Numbered from the stretch's first letter, positions 43,975 through 53,386 are shown. The stretch is DNA of 64,000 bases from JAYSYM01 sp964543475 (GCA_964543475.1 CAZIYJ010000001.1:372001-436000), one strand, 5' to 3'. Program-made: numbers and translations. Notes: generated by a model not told the origin, from the letters alone.

Positions 43975-44841
43975 TCAACTGCGCCTTCTAAATACTGCGA
44001 AACAAGAAAGGCCGGGCGCTTTGACGCCGGCCGAGCGCAAAAGTTTTCCGAGCAAATAATCTAATTTCAAAATCTGAACGACAAAGTTGTCCAAAAGCCA
44101 AACTCTTCGTTTTGCACTTACTTTTGACCAAGGAAAAACGATTTTCGGAAAAACCTTCTCGAGCATAACTTGTGCTTTACGAACTAAAAGTAGTGACGCA
44201 AAAAAATACCCCGATTGAAGAATTCTCCCATCAAAGCCTGCTGACTCGATCAGCTTTGTGAGCTGCCCGGTGTTGTATCGCCTAAAGTGTGCCAAATATA
44301 AATCGTGTTTCGACCAGAGCTGCTGATGCGAGGGAAGAGTGATGACGAACAAAGTATTTTCATTTACAAATTTGCTCAGTCGAACTCTTTGCAAAACTCC
44401 GGAGTCGTCTTCGCAATGTTCTAGTACATCTAGGAGTAAAACTACATCAGCCGAAAAGTTGAGGCTTGCCTCTGCGCGATCGAGGTCAGGGAAAAGGCCT
44501 TTGATCGAGACGCCAGAGCTTAACGCTTTGATTTGTTCGGCTAAGCCCAGCTCTTCGTAAGCGCGATCAATCCCAACAAACTCTGCATTCTGCAAAACCG
44601 AAGATAAGTCTCGTGCAACTGCTAAATCGCCACAGCCGAAATCGAGAATATTAACTTTTTCAGACTTTTTCTTAAGCGAATCTCTGAGCAAGTCAAAAAT
44701 GATAGCAGATCGAGCTCGTTCCCAAGGGTGACGATCAGATGACTTGCGATCTGTTGCTTTCCATTCTTTTATGTCCACAGCAATCAAACAGTAAATCTGA
44801 GCGAAGCGATCAACAACTAACTTCGGATCGCTGCTCAGCAT
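43975..44841 (-). CDS. Class I SAM-dependent methyltransferase
   Basis: A 288-residue protein with a Rossmann-fold methyltransferase core: motif I VNILDFGCGDLAVA, an acidic residue at the end of strand 2 (FVGIDRAYEELG), and motif IV with DVVLLLDVLEHCEDDSG. The C-terminal third is helical and basic (residues 210-288) with hydrophobic parts, which may associate with the membrane. It is divergent from the next gene (a GT39-type membrane protein) with about 50 nt between. The substrate is unknown; a lipid, glycan or quinone is possible given the neighbour. Confidence 0.82.
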   Translation of the reverse strand: MLSSDPKLVVDRFAQIYCLIAVDIKEWKATDRKSSDRHPWERARSAIIFDLLRDSLKKKSEKVNILDFGCGDLAVARDLSSVLQNAEFVGIDRAYEELGLAEQIKALSSGVSIKGLFPDLDRAEASLNFSADVVLLLDVLEHCEDDSGVLQRVRLSKFVNENTLFVITLPSHQQLWSKHDLYLAHFRRYNTGQLTKLIESAGFDGRILQSGYFFASLLLVRKAQVMLEKVFPKIVFPWSKVSAKRRVWLLDNFVVQILKLDYLLGKLLRSAGVKAPGLSCFAVFRRRS

Positions 44842-44893
44842 TCTTGCCGCTATCTCGACCTAGTGTTAGCCTTTTTTCTCAGACATAACTGAG

Positions 44894-46297
44894 GTGAAAT
44901 TGAAAGTTAGCCTTTGCCTTCTTATCTGTATCGCTGCGGTCGCGACTTTTAGTCGATTGCTCTTTATCGACTCGAGTCCGCCCGGATTTTTTGTCGACGA
45001 AGCAGGCGGTGCCGTTAACGCTATTTGTGTGAGTGAAACTGGCAAAGGTGAACTGGGAGACAAATTTCCCATCTTTTTTGCTGCATTTGATCGAGCAGGC
45101 GCCTTCTACACGGCTCCTTACATTTACCCTCTTGCAGGCTGGTTATCGGTCTTCGGCAAAACAACTGTTGAGGTTCGGAGTTTCGTCGCATTTTGTTCGA
45201 TACTTACAATTTTGGGGCTCTTCCTCATTGGTGATATTCTCGTCAATCGAAGAGCAGCCTGGCTCATAGCGCTCACTGCATCCTTGTCTCCGTGGATATT
45301 TCAATTTTCAAGAATTGCTTGGGACCCACCGGTCGCAGCTATGTATCTGACTTGGGGAGTTTACTTTTTTCTGCGCTCTCGAAGCGTGCGAAGTGCCGCG
45401 ATCTCTGGGATTCTGTTTTCATTAGCCGCATATACTTATCCGCCGATGCGCGCCCAAGTAATTCTTCTTTTGCCTGCAGTTTTCTTTTTGCAGCACATGC
45501 GAAGAGGATTGACCCTTAAGTCAGTAATAACTTTTTTCTTAGCGCTACTTCTTACTTCAATTCCCATGATCGTTGTCACTTTATCAGGCGAGATTCAGGG
45601 CAGATTTGAAATGTTGAGCGTATTTGCTCCTCAAGTTTTGCTAGAACGTTTCGAGTCTTCCTCAAAAATTTACGGAATCGTTCTTTTCATTCAGAATATT
45701 TTTTCGCATCTCAGTCCTAAATATTTATTTTTAAGTGGCGACAATAACCTTCGTCATTCAACGGGTAGCTTCGGTCTTTTAAGTTGGCTCGAGATATTTG
45801 CTATTGCTGGTTTGGTAATTCGAGCGATCTGGACAAAAGGAAAAATACTTAAGTTTGATTCAGAATCGAAGGCAGCCATAGCACTTGGTCTCTGGGGTTT
45901 TATGACAGGGATTGCGGTTGCTTCACTCACATGGGAATCGATTCCTCACTCGCTAAGATCTATTGGAGGAAGTCCATTTCTTGCTATTGCGACAGGTGTT
46001 TTACTAAATCACGTAATTGGCAGTTCAAAGAAAACGGCCAGCATTGCAGTTTTGATCGCCACGCTATTTTCTTTCTACTTCGCGAAAGTCTATTTCACGG
46101 AGTATCCGAAAAAAGTTCCGCACTGGTACGATGTCGACGTTACAAACGCGGGGAGCCGCGCAGCTGAAACTGGAGATTGGAAAACATTTTTAGATTCTAA
46201 CCAAACTTACCTTCACACGGGCCTTCGTTATCAGCTCCTCAGCAAAGGAAACTTCAGCTGTGAGGAAACTTTCTTGCTCGTGCCGGTTCCGCAGTAG
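44894..46297 (+). CDS. GT39/ArnT-like glycosyltransferase-type membrane protein
   Basis: A 467-residue protein with about ten transmembrane helices. The first lumenal loop carries the family's Asp-Glu pair (GFFVDEAGGAVNAICV), and the second loop (DRAGAFYTAPYIYPLAGWLSVFGKTTVEVRSF) is typical of protein mannosyl/arabinosyl transferases of the PMT_2 group (polyprenyl-phosphate sugar donors). The C-terminus is a short soluble domain with a Cys. It probably moves a sugar onto an envelope acceptor. Start is GTG 44894; TTG 44900 is possible. Divergent from a methyltransferase gene and convergent with a histidine kinase gene. Confidence 0.72.
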   Translation: MKLKVSLCLLICIAAVATFSRLLFIDSSPPGFFVDEAGGAVNAICVSETGKGELGDKFPIFFAAFDRAGAFYTAPYIYPLAGWLSVFGKTTVEVRSFVAFCSILTILGLFLIGDILVNRRAAWLIALTASLSPWIFQFSRIAWDPPVAAMYLTWGVYFFLRSRSVRSAAISGILFSLAAYTYPPMRAQVILLLPAVFFLQHMRRGLTLKSVITFFLALLLTSIPMIVVTLSGEIQGRFEMLSVFAPQVLLERFESSSKIYGIVLFIQNIFSHLSPKYLFLSGDNNLRHSTGSFGLLSWLEIFAIAGLVIRAIWTKGKILKFDSESKAAIALGLWGFMTGIAVASLTWESIPHSLRSIGGSPFLAIATGVLLNHVIGSSKKTASIAVLIATLFSFYFAKVYFTEYPKKVPHWYDVDVTNAGSRAAETGDWKTFLDSNQTYLHTGLRYQLLSKGNFSCEETFLLVPVPQ

Positions 46298-46301
46298 CCA
46301 C

Positions 46302-47594
46302 TTAAGGCCCGTGCGCTGAACCGATTGATCTATTTCCCAAACGTACGAACGCAGGAGTTAATGCAACTCGCAGACGAACTGCAGTTGGTTTTTTAAACGA
46401 AATTATGTCGACTCTTCCATCGTGGTGATAGGCGACTTGCTGTGCGACAGATAAGCCAATCCCAGAGCCGGTGGACTTGGTTGTGAAAAACGGGTCCATG
46501 ATTTTTTGCGCGTGGGCCAAATCAATTCCGATTCCAGGATCACTGACCTCAATGTCGTAAGAATCTCCTGCAGCTTTACAAGCAACTCGGATCCAACGTT
46601 CAGTGCCTGTCCCAATTGCGTCAGCTGAGTTGTTCACAAGATTAATTATCACCTGAGCAATTTCCGCTGGACGGCAATTCAGTTCGATATCTTCTGTGTA
46701 ATCAAATTCAAGATGAATATTCTTTCGGCGGAGACTCGGAACTACGAGGTCAGAGACCATCTTCAGTACTTCTGATAGTCGTACAATCTCGTATTCATTA
46801 GGTTGATTGGCTCGCACCATTCTCTTAACCGAGGTAATAAAATCGATCGCGCGATCTAAAGCATTTTTCATTTTTGAAACGTGATAATCGAAGTCTTCAC
46901 GTTTCTCGACAAGTTCAAGGTGGCCAGCAAGAATTGTCAGGGGTGATGAAACCTCGTGAACCAAAAATGCGGTTGTTTCTCCTAGAGTTGATAGGCGTGA
47001 AGAATGAAGTGCACGAGCACGTGTAAGCTCGGCTTCTTTTGCTTCAGCTAGTCTTGTTCGAAGAATTAATTCAATTGTTCCGAGGCAAGTGACGGTAGCA
47101 AAAGTGTAAAGGGTGACAAGCTCCGCTTGCATAAGGCCTGCGCGATAGATTCCGCTCATGCCAGAAATGAAAAATAACAAGACGATCGAGTAGAGTTGCT
47201 TTTTAGGAAGAAAGACAGAAAACGCCATCAGCGCCATGATTAAAAAAATCTGAATTACAAACACGTCCGCTGGAGTTGCAAGGATTGGAACTAAAGTGAA
47301 ATTGCTCCATGCGAGTTGCCCCGACCAAATCCAAACCGACAACTTATAAAAGCGAGTCCTAAGAACAAACCAAGCGACAAAATAAAGTGCGATGCAAGTA
47401 AACCAAATCAACTGCACGTTTTCATTGTTCATCCCTGGCGAGTTGACGTAGTCAGTGCTCATGAAAAGCGCCGTCACCAGATTGACAAAGCCAAGTGCAA
47501 AAACAATCGATCGCAAAGCCGAGTATTTTGCTTTGTCAGCAGTTGAAGAAACATAGGGAACTGATCCAATGAAATCTAAGGTCGCACGGAACAA
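46302..47594 (-). CDS. Orphan sensor histidine kinase
   Basis: A 430-residue kinase with about six N-terminal transmembrane helices (residues 20-170) and a cytoplasmic HisKA/HATPase pair. H-box: LVHEVSSPLTILAGHLEL (phospho-acceptor His at about residue 217). N-box: INLVNNSADAIG. G1: DPGIGIDL. F/G2: MDPFFTTKSTGSGIGLSVAQQ. No response regulator is next to it. The TTG start overlaps the end of tadA context (2-nt gap) with an AAGGAAA site, so it is translationally linked to tadA. The signal sensed by the membrane part is unknown. Confidence 0.9.
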   Translation of the reverse strand: MFRATLDFIGSVPYVSSTADKAKYSALRSIVFALGFVNLVTALFMSTDYVNSPGMNNENVQLIWFTCIALYFVAWFVLRTRFYKLSVWIWSGQLAWSNFTLVPILATPADVFVIQIFLIMALMAFSVFLPKKQLYSIVLLFFISGMSGIYRAGLMQAELVTLYTFATVTCLGTIELILRTRLAEAKEAELTRARALHSSRLSTLGETTAFLVHEVSSPLTILAGHLELVEKREDFDYHVSKMKNALDRAIDFITSVKRMVRANQPNEYEIVRLSEVLKMVSDLVVPSLRRKNIHLEFDYTEDIELNCRPAEIAQVIINLVNNSADAIGTGTERWIRVACKAAGDSYDIEVSDPGIGIDLAHAQKIMDPFFTTKSTGSGIGLSVAQQVAYHHDGRVDIISFKKPTAVRLRVALTPAFVRLGNRSIGSAHGP

Positions 47595-47595
47595 T

Positions 47596-48078
47596 TTAGC
47601 TTTCCTTCGTAGAGCGCAGCTTTTTGAAAAAAGTTTTTAACTGAGTAGACGCGAGCTCTTCACATACTCCGGGTGTGACCTTTGGAGAATGGTTAAAATT
47701 AGCGTTCGTGAAAAGATTCATCACTGAGTGAACTGCTCCCGCCTTAGGGTCGGCGGCGCCGTAAACAACGCGATCGACTCGCGAATGGATAATCGCGCCG
47801 GCACACATTACGCAGGGCTCGAGAGTCACATAGAGGGTGCAGTCACTTAAGCGCCATCGGCCTAAATTTTTTGCTGCTGCCTGAAGAGCATAAATTTCAG
47901 CGTGTCCGAGAGGGTCGTTATCAGCTTCTTTTCGATTGTAGGCTTCGGCGACAATCTTTCCATTGCAAACGACGACTGCCCCCACCGGTACCTCGCCCAG
48001 CTTTTCAGCTTCTGAAGCCAGTTCTAGAGCCCGTTTCATCCATACAATGTCGTTTTCAACGTTCAGATTTTCAGCCAT
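47596..48078 (-). CDS. tadA: tRNA-specific adenosine deaminase TadA
   Basis: It converts A34 to inosine in tRNA-Arg(ACG). The zinc-dependent deaminase motifs are intact: HAEIYALQ (His ligand and the proton-shuttle Glu) and PCVMCAGA (two Cys ligands), with a start region WMKRALELASEAEKLGEVPVGAVVV. From ATG 48078 it is 160 residues, the usual size; ATG 48087 and ATG 48141 are in-frame alternatives. It is followed after 1 nt by the histidine kinase gene. Confidence 0.94.
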   Translation of the reverse strand: MAENLNVENDIVWMKRALELASEAEKLGEVPVGAVVVCNGKIVAEAYNRKEADNDPLGHAEIYALQAAAKNLGRWRLSDCTLYVTLEPCVMCAGAIIHSRVDRVVYGAADPKAGAVHSVMNLFTNANFNHSPKVTPGVCEELASTQLKTFFKKLRSTKES

Positions 48079-48134
48079 GTCTCTCATTGTGCAGTGCACC
48101 AAAGTAGGGTTTAAGTACTTTTGATCGTTACGGT

Positions 48135-48164
48135 TTGTCAAGAGCGACGCCGCTCTGCTATATG
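48135..48164 (+). promoter_or_regulatory. Candidate promoter of the rpsU operon
   Basis: TTGTCA (48135-48140) and TATATG (48159-48164), 18 bases apart, lie just upstream of rpsU. The -35 is 5 of 6 to consensus. The spacer itself can fold (GAGCG acgc CGCTC). Confidence 0.4.
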
Positions 48165-48208
48165 ATTCATCTATCTATTTTCGGCCAATCGAGAGGGCGG
48201 TGATTTTC

Positions 48209-48424
48209 TTGGCACTAGTTAAGCTACGTGATTCGGAAGCTTTCGAACAAGCGTTCCGCAGATTTAAAAAATCATGTGAAAAATCAGGCATCTTGTCTGA
48301 AGTAAAAAAACGCGAACATTATGAAAAACCATCTGTTCGTTTGAAGAAAAAATCGATCTCTGCGCGCAAGCGTCTACTTAAGAAATCGAAAAAGTCTTGG
48401 GGCGATCGCACTGAACGCGAATAA
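48209..48424 (+). CDS. rpsU: 30S ribosomal protein S21
   Basis: 71 residues, highly basic. The family segment FRRFKKSCEKSGILSEVKKREHYEKPSVRLKKK is unmistakable. The start is most likely TTG 48209 (ALVKLRDSEAF start, GGGCGGTG six bases upstream); the GTG at 48200 would add three residues. S21 sits at the head of the classic macromolecular synthesis unit rpsU-(yqeY)-dnaG-rpoD, which links ribosome, replication and transcription output. A strong hairpin separates it from yqeY. Confidence 0.93.
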   Translation: MALVKLRDSEAFEQAFRRFKKSCEKSGILSEVKKREHYEKPSVRLKKKSISARKRLLKKSKKSWGDRTERE

Positions 48425-48437
48425 TTTTTAATTTCAG

Positions 48438-48475
48438 GGATCCCAGCGTACCAGTTAACGGGTATGCCGGGATCC
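48438..48475 (+). terminator. Strong hairpin after rpsU, without T-run
   Basis: GGATCCC (48438-48444) pairs with GGGATCC (48469-48475), and the inner part CGTACC/GGTATG also pairs with one G-U. No T-run follows. It may be an attenuator or an RNase processing site between rpsU and the downstream genes, as known for this operon in enterobacteria. Confidence 0.5.
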
Positions 48476-48499
48476 ATGTTTAATTTCCGGAGTACTTAA

Positions 48500-48949
48500 A
48501 TGGGTTTAAGAGAATCGATCTCTAACGATATGAAAGAAGCAATGAAGGCGAAAGATGCACCAAAGCTGAGTGCGCTTCGTATGGTTCAAAGCGCTTTCAA
48601 AAATCGCGAAATCGAACTCAGACCTGAACCCATCAGCGAAGACGAACTTCAAACTGTTCTCAAGAAGCTCGTGAAGCAAAGAAAAGAATCTATCGAGCAA
48701 TATCAGGCTGCGAACCGACAAGATCTTGTCGACGCTGAAACAGCTGAGCTCAAACTCCTCGAAACTTACCTACCTGCACAGATGTCTCGTGAAAAGGTGG
48801 AAGAGATCGTTAGCAAAGTCATTGCTGACACCGGAGCCAAGTCTCCAAAAGATATGGGCGCAGTGATCAAGGAAGCGATCGCACGCAGTGGTGGCGCCGC
48901 TGATAACAAAACTATCAGTGAAATTGCCAAAGCCCGCCTAAGTACATAG
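48500..48949 (+). CDS. yqeY: GatB/YqeY domain protein
   Basis: 149 residues, the normal YqeY length. Segments LRESISNDMKEAMKAKDAPKLSALRMV and FKNREIELR, then ETAELKLLETYLPAQMS and MGAVIKEAI, are typical of the YqeY family, related to the C-terminal domain of GatB that contacts tRNA. The ATG has TCCGGAG upstream. It is commonly found between rpsU and dnaG. Its precise function is unclear; a role in tRNA amidation or aminoacyl-tRNA metabolism is assumed. Confidence 0.92.
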   Translation: MGLRESISNDMKEAMKAKDAPKLSALRMVQSAFKNREIELRPEPISEDELQTVLKKLVKQRKESIEQYQAANRQDLVDAETAELKLLETYLPAQMSREKVEEIVSKVIADTGAKSPKDMGAVIKEAIARSGGAADNKTISEIAKARLST

Positions 48950-49007
48950 GCATTTGCAGCATCTGAGATTTCAATAATTAACTTGTTTCGCAGAGAGAGG
49001 CGACCGC

Positions 49008-50894
49008 GTGCGTTTTGATGAAAGCTTCATCGAAAAAGTTCAGCAAGCTAATGATATCGTCGATATCATCGGTACGCATACTGAGCTACGTGAAAAAGGT
49101 GATCGCCTTTGGGGTCGCTGTCCGTTTCCAGATCACTCCGAAAAAACTCCGAGCTTCTCAGTTTCTTCAAGCTCTCAACTTTACTACTGCTTTGGCTGTA
49201 AAAAAGGCGGCAACCTCTTTACTTTCTTAAAGGAGTATCAGGGTCTCAATTTCCGAGAGGCGATTGAATATTTAGCGCGAAGAGCGTCGATTCCAGTTCC
49301 TGAAGAGGCCCCTAAGCAAGCGGCTGCCCGTGAAAGCCGAGATCTTTTGCTAAAGGTAAACAAAGCTGCGGCTGTTTACTTTCATCAAGCGATCAAGGCT
49401 CTGCCTGAAGAGCATCCGGTACAAGAGTACTTAGTTAAACGCGGCCTTAACGCTGAAATCATCGAAAAATTTCGCGTAGGTTTGACTGGTGATGAGTGGC
49501 AGGGGCTGATCAATGTTTTGAATTCAAAACGTGCGCCTTTAACCGCAGCAGAGACTCTCGGACTAATTAAGAAAAAGAAAACAGGTAGCGATTATTTTGA
49601 TTTGTTCCGTAACCGCATTATGTTTCCAATTTTTTCTCCGAGCGGAGATGTGCTTGGTTTCGGTGGTCGCACTTACACTGATGAAAATCCTAAATATTTA
49701 AATTCTCCTGAAACACCGCTTTTCTCTAAGGGAAAAGTACTTTACGGGCTTCATGAAACCGGAAAATTTATTCGCTCGCAAGATCGCGCGATCATTGTTG
49801 AAGGTTACATGGACGTCATTGCGCTTTACTCTGCCGGCATTCAAAACTGCGCGGCAATTTTGGGTACAGCGTTCACTCCTGAGCACGCAAAACTTTTAAA
49901 ACGATATTCCTCACAAGTGACGATGCTTCTTGATGGTGACGAAGCAGGAATGAATGCTGCAGAAAAAAGTCTTCCAATTTTGCTCGCAAGTGGCTTGCGT
50001 GTGAAAGGTTGCTTCTTGCCTGGTGGCAAAGACCCCGATGACTTTGTTAAAGAGCACGGTGTGGCCGCATTGAACGAACATTTAGACGGAGCCCGCGAGT
50101 TATTCTCACTGGTGATCGGGCGATGGCTAGAGGGTTACAAGGCTTCGCCAGGCGAAAAAGTTGATCTTGTGATGAAAGTTGCTCCGTTACTCAAGGCCGC
50201 CGAGAGCCAACAATTGGTCGAACTTTACATCGGAGAGCTTGCTCAGCGACTCGATGTCGAGATTTTGTGGATTCGTAAAACGCTCCAAGAGTGGTCTCGC
50301 AATCAGTCTGCAAAAGCTGCGCCGAACTCTTCGCAAGCAAGAGTCAGTTTCGCGAAAGAAACCGTGCCAACTGAGCAAACTCCTTCAAATGAAAATGAAT
50401 CGCTTCCCGAGCAAGTTTCTATAGGAAAATCACCAAAGGATGAGGCGATTTTGCTTAGCATCCTCCTACACAACCGAACACTTTTTGAAGAAGCGAACAG
50501 CGATGGCGTGTTCGAATTCTTCATGGATGACGGTTTGCGAAAACTTGCACGTATGGCTCTGGCTAAACATTTACAAAATCCTTCAGGGTTTGATAGTCTA
50601 GCCGCTTCGCTGATGTCCTATGTCGACGACCCGAGTGTAATCACGAGCGCGCTTGAACTTACTCAAGGCCTCAAGAACACAACCGGAGATGAGGCGGACG
50701 CGGAGAGAAGGATCATGACCGATTACCTCGCAGCAATTCGCAAACGGTTCTTAAAGAACCAGGGAAAAGCGATCGCAAATCAGCTGCGTGATGGTAATGC
50801 CCACGATCGAAATGAAACTTTGGAACAATTTATGAATGTGCAGCGGGACAGACTAGCAGTGAAGCAAGTTAAAGAGACCGACGGACACGAGTAA
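49008..50894 (+). CDS. dnaG: DNA primase DnaG
   Basis: 628 residues. N-terminal zinc ribbon (CPFPDHSEKTPSF ... YYCFGCKKGG, residues 38-66), then the catalytic core with the TOPRIM motifs EGYMDVIAL and LDGDEAGMNAA, and a C-terminal helicase-interacting region. Start GTG 49008 follows an AGAGAGG site. The enzyme makes the RNA primers for replication. It is 55 nt before rpoD, completing the rpsU-dnaG-rpoD block. Confidence 0.96.
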   Translation: MRFDESFIEKVQQANDIVDIIGTHTELREKGDRLWGRCPFPDHSEKTPSFSVSSSSQLYYCFGCKKGGNLFTFLKEYQGLNFREAIEYLARRASIPVPEEAPKQAAARESRDLLLKVNKAAAVYFHQAIKALPEEHPVQEYLVKRGLNAEIIEKFRVGLTGDEWQGLINVLNSKRAPLTAAETLGLIKKKKTGSDYFDLFRNRIMFPIFSPSGDVLGFGGRTYTDENPKYLNSPETPLFSKGKVLYGLHETGKFIRSQDRAIIVEGYMDVIALYSAGIQNCAAILGTAFTPEHAKLLKRYSSQVTMLLDGDEAGMNAAEKSLPILLASGLRVKGCFLPGGKDPDDFVKEHGVAALNEHLDGARELFSLVIGRWLEGYKASPGEKVDLVMKVAPLLKAAESQQLVELYIGELAQRLDVEILWIRKTLQEWSRNQSAKAAPNSSQARVSFAKETVPTEQTPSNENESLPEQVSIGKSPKDEAILLSILLHNRTLFEEANSDGVFEFFMDDGLRKLARMALAKHLQNPSGFDSLAASLMSYVDDPSVITSALELTQGLKNTTGDEADAERRIMTDYLAAIRKRFLKNQGKAIANQLRDGNAHDRNETLEQFMNVQRDRLAVKQVKETDGHE

Positions 50895-50949
50895 CTCGCG
50901 CTTATTCGGCTTGAAAACGATTTAAAGCTGAATAGAAGAAGGAACGTTA

Positions 50950-52800
50950 ATGGCAGAGCCTACAGTAGAACAATCAAGTGCACCAACTGGTGAGCTCACT
51001 TCAGAGCAACAGCACGCCTTGATTCAAGAGGAAATTCAGAAGTTTACGAAGTTAGCCAAAGATAAAGGCTTCCTCACAATCGAAGAGATCAACGATCTTT
51101 TACCTGCTGAAATCATCGAACCGTCGGCACTTGACGCCTTCATGCATGCGCTTGAAGTCGGTGGTGTAATTATTACGGAACTAGCGGCTAAAAAAGACAG
51201 TGATGAAGAGACCACTGGCTTCCTTGGCGACCCAGATAAGGAAGACGAAGAAGAAGCCGATGAAGATGAAAAGGCAGAGCAAGAAGACGTAAAGGGTAAT
51301 GACCCAGTTCGTCTGTATCTTCGCAAGATGGGATCAGTTTCTCTTTTAACTCGAGAGGGTGAGGTTGAAATTGCTCGTCGAATTGAAAAAGGTGAGCGCG
51401 AAATCGTTCGCGCGATCTTATTATGCCCAATCGGAACTCAAGAGATCATTCAGCTTGGTCGTCGCTTAGACGAAGGCCGAATCAAAGTTAAAGCGATCTT
51501 CCGCGGTCTCGAAGATGAAGAGACTCAATACAACGAACAAGAATACATCGATAAGATTCACGAATTGATCGGTGAAGTAAAAAAGTACCAAGCAAAAGCT
51601 GCAAAGCCATTTGCAATCTTGCGCGATGAAAAAGTGAATCCAAAAGTTAAGGCTGAAGCCGAAAAAGAACTCGACGTCTACAACCAAGAGTTGATGGCGA
51701 ATTTCGAGTCGATCAACTTTAATCGTAAGACGATCAATCGAATTGTTGTGAAGTTTAAAAACCTCGTTGGCCGTATGACGATTTTACGTCGTCGTATTAA
51801 AGACGGAGTAGAGCGCACGTTCTCTAAAGACGTGACTGATTTAGTTGCTCGCTACAAACAAGTTGAGAGTAACGAAAAAGAACTTCAGAAGATGATCAAA
51901 GACACTGGCTTGAACTTCCAGAAGTATCGCCAGTACGTACTCGAGGCTGAAGAAGCTGAGGGTCGCCTAAAGCGCGTTTTGGATGACACTGAAATGAACT
52001 TCACGTGGATCCGCGACACTTACACTTCAATTTGGAAGGGTGAGAGAGAAGCCGATGCTGCAAAAGCAGAATTGGTTGAAGCTAACTTGCGTCTCGTTGT
52101 TTCGATCGCAAAGAAGTATACAAACCGCGGTCTTCAGTTCTTGGATTTGATTCAAGAAGGAAACATCGGCTTGATGAAAGCCGTTGATAAGTTCGAATAT
52201 CGCCGTGGTTACAAGTTCTCAACTTACGCAACATGGTGGATTCGTCAGGCGATCACTCGCGCGATTGCCGATCAGGCACGTACAATTCGTATTCCTGTTC
52301 ACATGATTGAAACGATCAACAAGCTCGTTCGTACATCTCGTTATCTTGTTCAGGAACTTGGCCGTGAGCCAATGCCAGAAGAGATCGCAGAGAAAATGGA
52401 TATGCCAGTTGATAAAGTTCGCAAAGTTTTGAAGATCGCAAAAGAGCCAATTTCTCTTGAAACTCCAGTAGGCGAAGAAGAAGATTCTCACCTCGGAGAT
52501 TTCATTGAAGATAAAAAGGTGATCAACCCAGCTGAGGCCATCGTTAACTTGAACCTCGCTGAGCAGACTCGCCGAGTTCTTGCGACCTTGACCGCTCGTG
52601 AAGAAAAAGTCCTGCGCATGCGTTTTGGTATCGGTGAAGAGTCAGATCACACTCTCGAAGAGGTTGGTCAGGACTTTAACGTGACTCGAGAACGTATTCG
52701 TCAGATCGAGGCGAAAGCGCTTCGTAAGCTTCGTCACCCAAGCCGAAGCGGTAAGCTTAAGACGTTTATCGATACTTGGGGCGACAGCGACTCTGAATAA
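50950..52800 (+). CDS. rpoD: RNA polymerase primary sigma factor RpoD (sigma-70)
   Basis: 616 residues. Region 1.1 at the N-terminus, an acidic segment (residues 80-115), region 1.2 (NDPVRLYLRKMGSVSLL), a long non-conserved region, region 2 (ANLRLVVSIAKKYTNRGLQFLDLIQEGNIGLMKAVDKF and GYKFSTYATWWIRQAI), region 3 and region 4 (HTLEEVGQDFNVTRERIRQIEAKALRKLRHPSRS). All regions are complete, as expected of the housekeeping factor. A perfect terminator follows. Confidence 0.97.
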   Translation: MAEPTVEQSSAPTGELTSEQQHALIQEEIQKFTKLAKDKGFLTIEEINDLLPAEIIEPSALDAFMHALEVGGVIITELAAKKDSDEETTGFLGDPDKEDEEEADEDEKAEQEDVKGNDPVRLYLRKMGSVSLLTREGEVEIARRIEKGEREIVRAILLCPIGTQEIIQLGRRLDEGRIKVKAIFRGLEDEETQYNEQEYIDKIHELIGEVKKYQAKAAKPFAILRDEKVNPKVKAEAEKELDVYNQELMANFESINFNRKTINRIVVKFKNLVGRMTILRRRIKDGVERTFSKDVTDLVARYKQVESNEKELQKMIKDTGLNFQKYRQYVLEAEEAEGRLKRVLDDTEMNFTWIRDTYTSIWKGEREADAAKAELVEANLRLVVSIAKKYTNRGLQFLDLIQEGNIGLMKAVDKFEYRRGYKFSTYATWWIRQAITRAIADQARTIRIPVHMIETINKLVRTSRYLVQELGREPMPEEIAEKMDMPVDKVRKVLKIAKEPISLETPVGEEEDSHLGDFIEDKKVINPAEAIVNLNLAEQTRRVLATLTAREEKVLRMRFGIGEESDHTLEEVGQDFNVTRERIRQIEAKALRKLRHPSRSGKLKTFIDTWGDSDSE

Positions 52801-52821
52801 TTAAAAAATCTGTTCCTGCTA

Positions 52822-52849
52822 AAAAAGGCTGCCGAAAGGCGGCCTTTTT
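52822..52849 (+). terminator. Rho-independent terminator of rpoD
   Basis: AAAAAGGCTGCC (52822-52833) pairs with GGCGGCCTTTTT (52838-52849) over 12 bp with one G-U, around a GAAA tetraloop, with the T-run inside the stem end. Confidence 0.9.
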
Positions 52850-52864
52850 ATTTTCTGCGTGGGC

Positions 52865-53386
52865 CTAAGGCGCTGGAGTTGGGGTCGGAGTAGGATTGCA
52901 ATATTGAGGGGTAGGGCGAACTTCCGAGACACCAGGGAGCGTAACTTCTGAGTATGTTACATCAATAAATCTCTTCCCGACTTCGCTATCGCCATTGTGA
53001 AATTTGTAAGTGTATTGAATTTCGTTTATTCCGCGCGCCACGTGCATGTTTAAAAATCCGGGGCTTGTATCAATTGTAAAGCTTGTTCCGTTAACTACTG
53101 CAGGCGCTGAGTCTGTGCGAACATTTCGAATATCAGAATGAGTGATTGCGCCACCCTTGGTCTGAGGAATTTGCATAAATTTAGTTGCCGGCTTTACGAC
53201 TTCAATTTTGTCAGATACCAAATTGTTATTGCAGTCATAGCGGCGCACTTGTTGTTTATGTGCCTCAAGTCCGATGGCGTGCGCTTTTTCTTCTGTGTTG
53301 GAATCTTCAGGTATAAGGCTGCCGCCGCAGGCTGTGAGGGTCAAAGCCCAAGTAGCAAGAGAGAGTTTTAAAAAGAGCGTTTTCAT
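52865..53386 (-). CDS. Lipoprotein with C-terminal PT repeats
   Basis: 173 residues with a lipobox (LTACGG). The mature part is polar, with a beta-rich middle (FTIDTSPGFLNMHVARGINEIQYTYKF) and ends in a short Pro-Thr run. The ATG overlaps the stop of the upstream regulator (ATGA), so it is the third gene of a membrane protein-regulator-lipoprotein operon. Not recognised as a known family. Confidence 0.7.
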   Translation of the reverse strand: MKTLFLKLSLATWALTLTACGGSLIPEDSNTEEKAHAIGLEAHKQQVRRYDCNNNLVSDKIEVVKPATKFMQIPQTKGGAITHSDIRNVRTDSAPAVVNGTSFTIDTSPGFLNMHVARGINEIQYTYKFHNGDSEVGKRFIDVTYSEVTLPGVSEVRPTPQYCNPTPTPTPAP

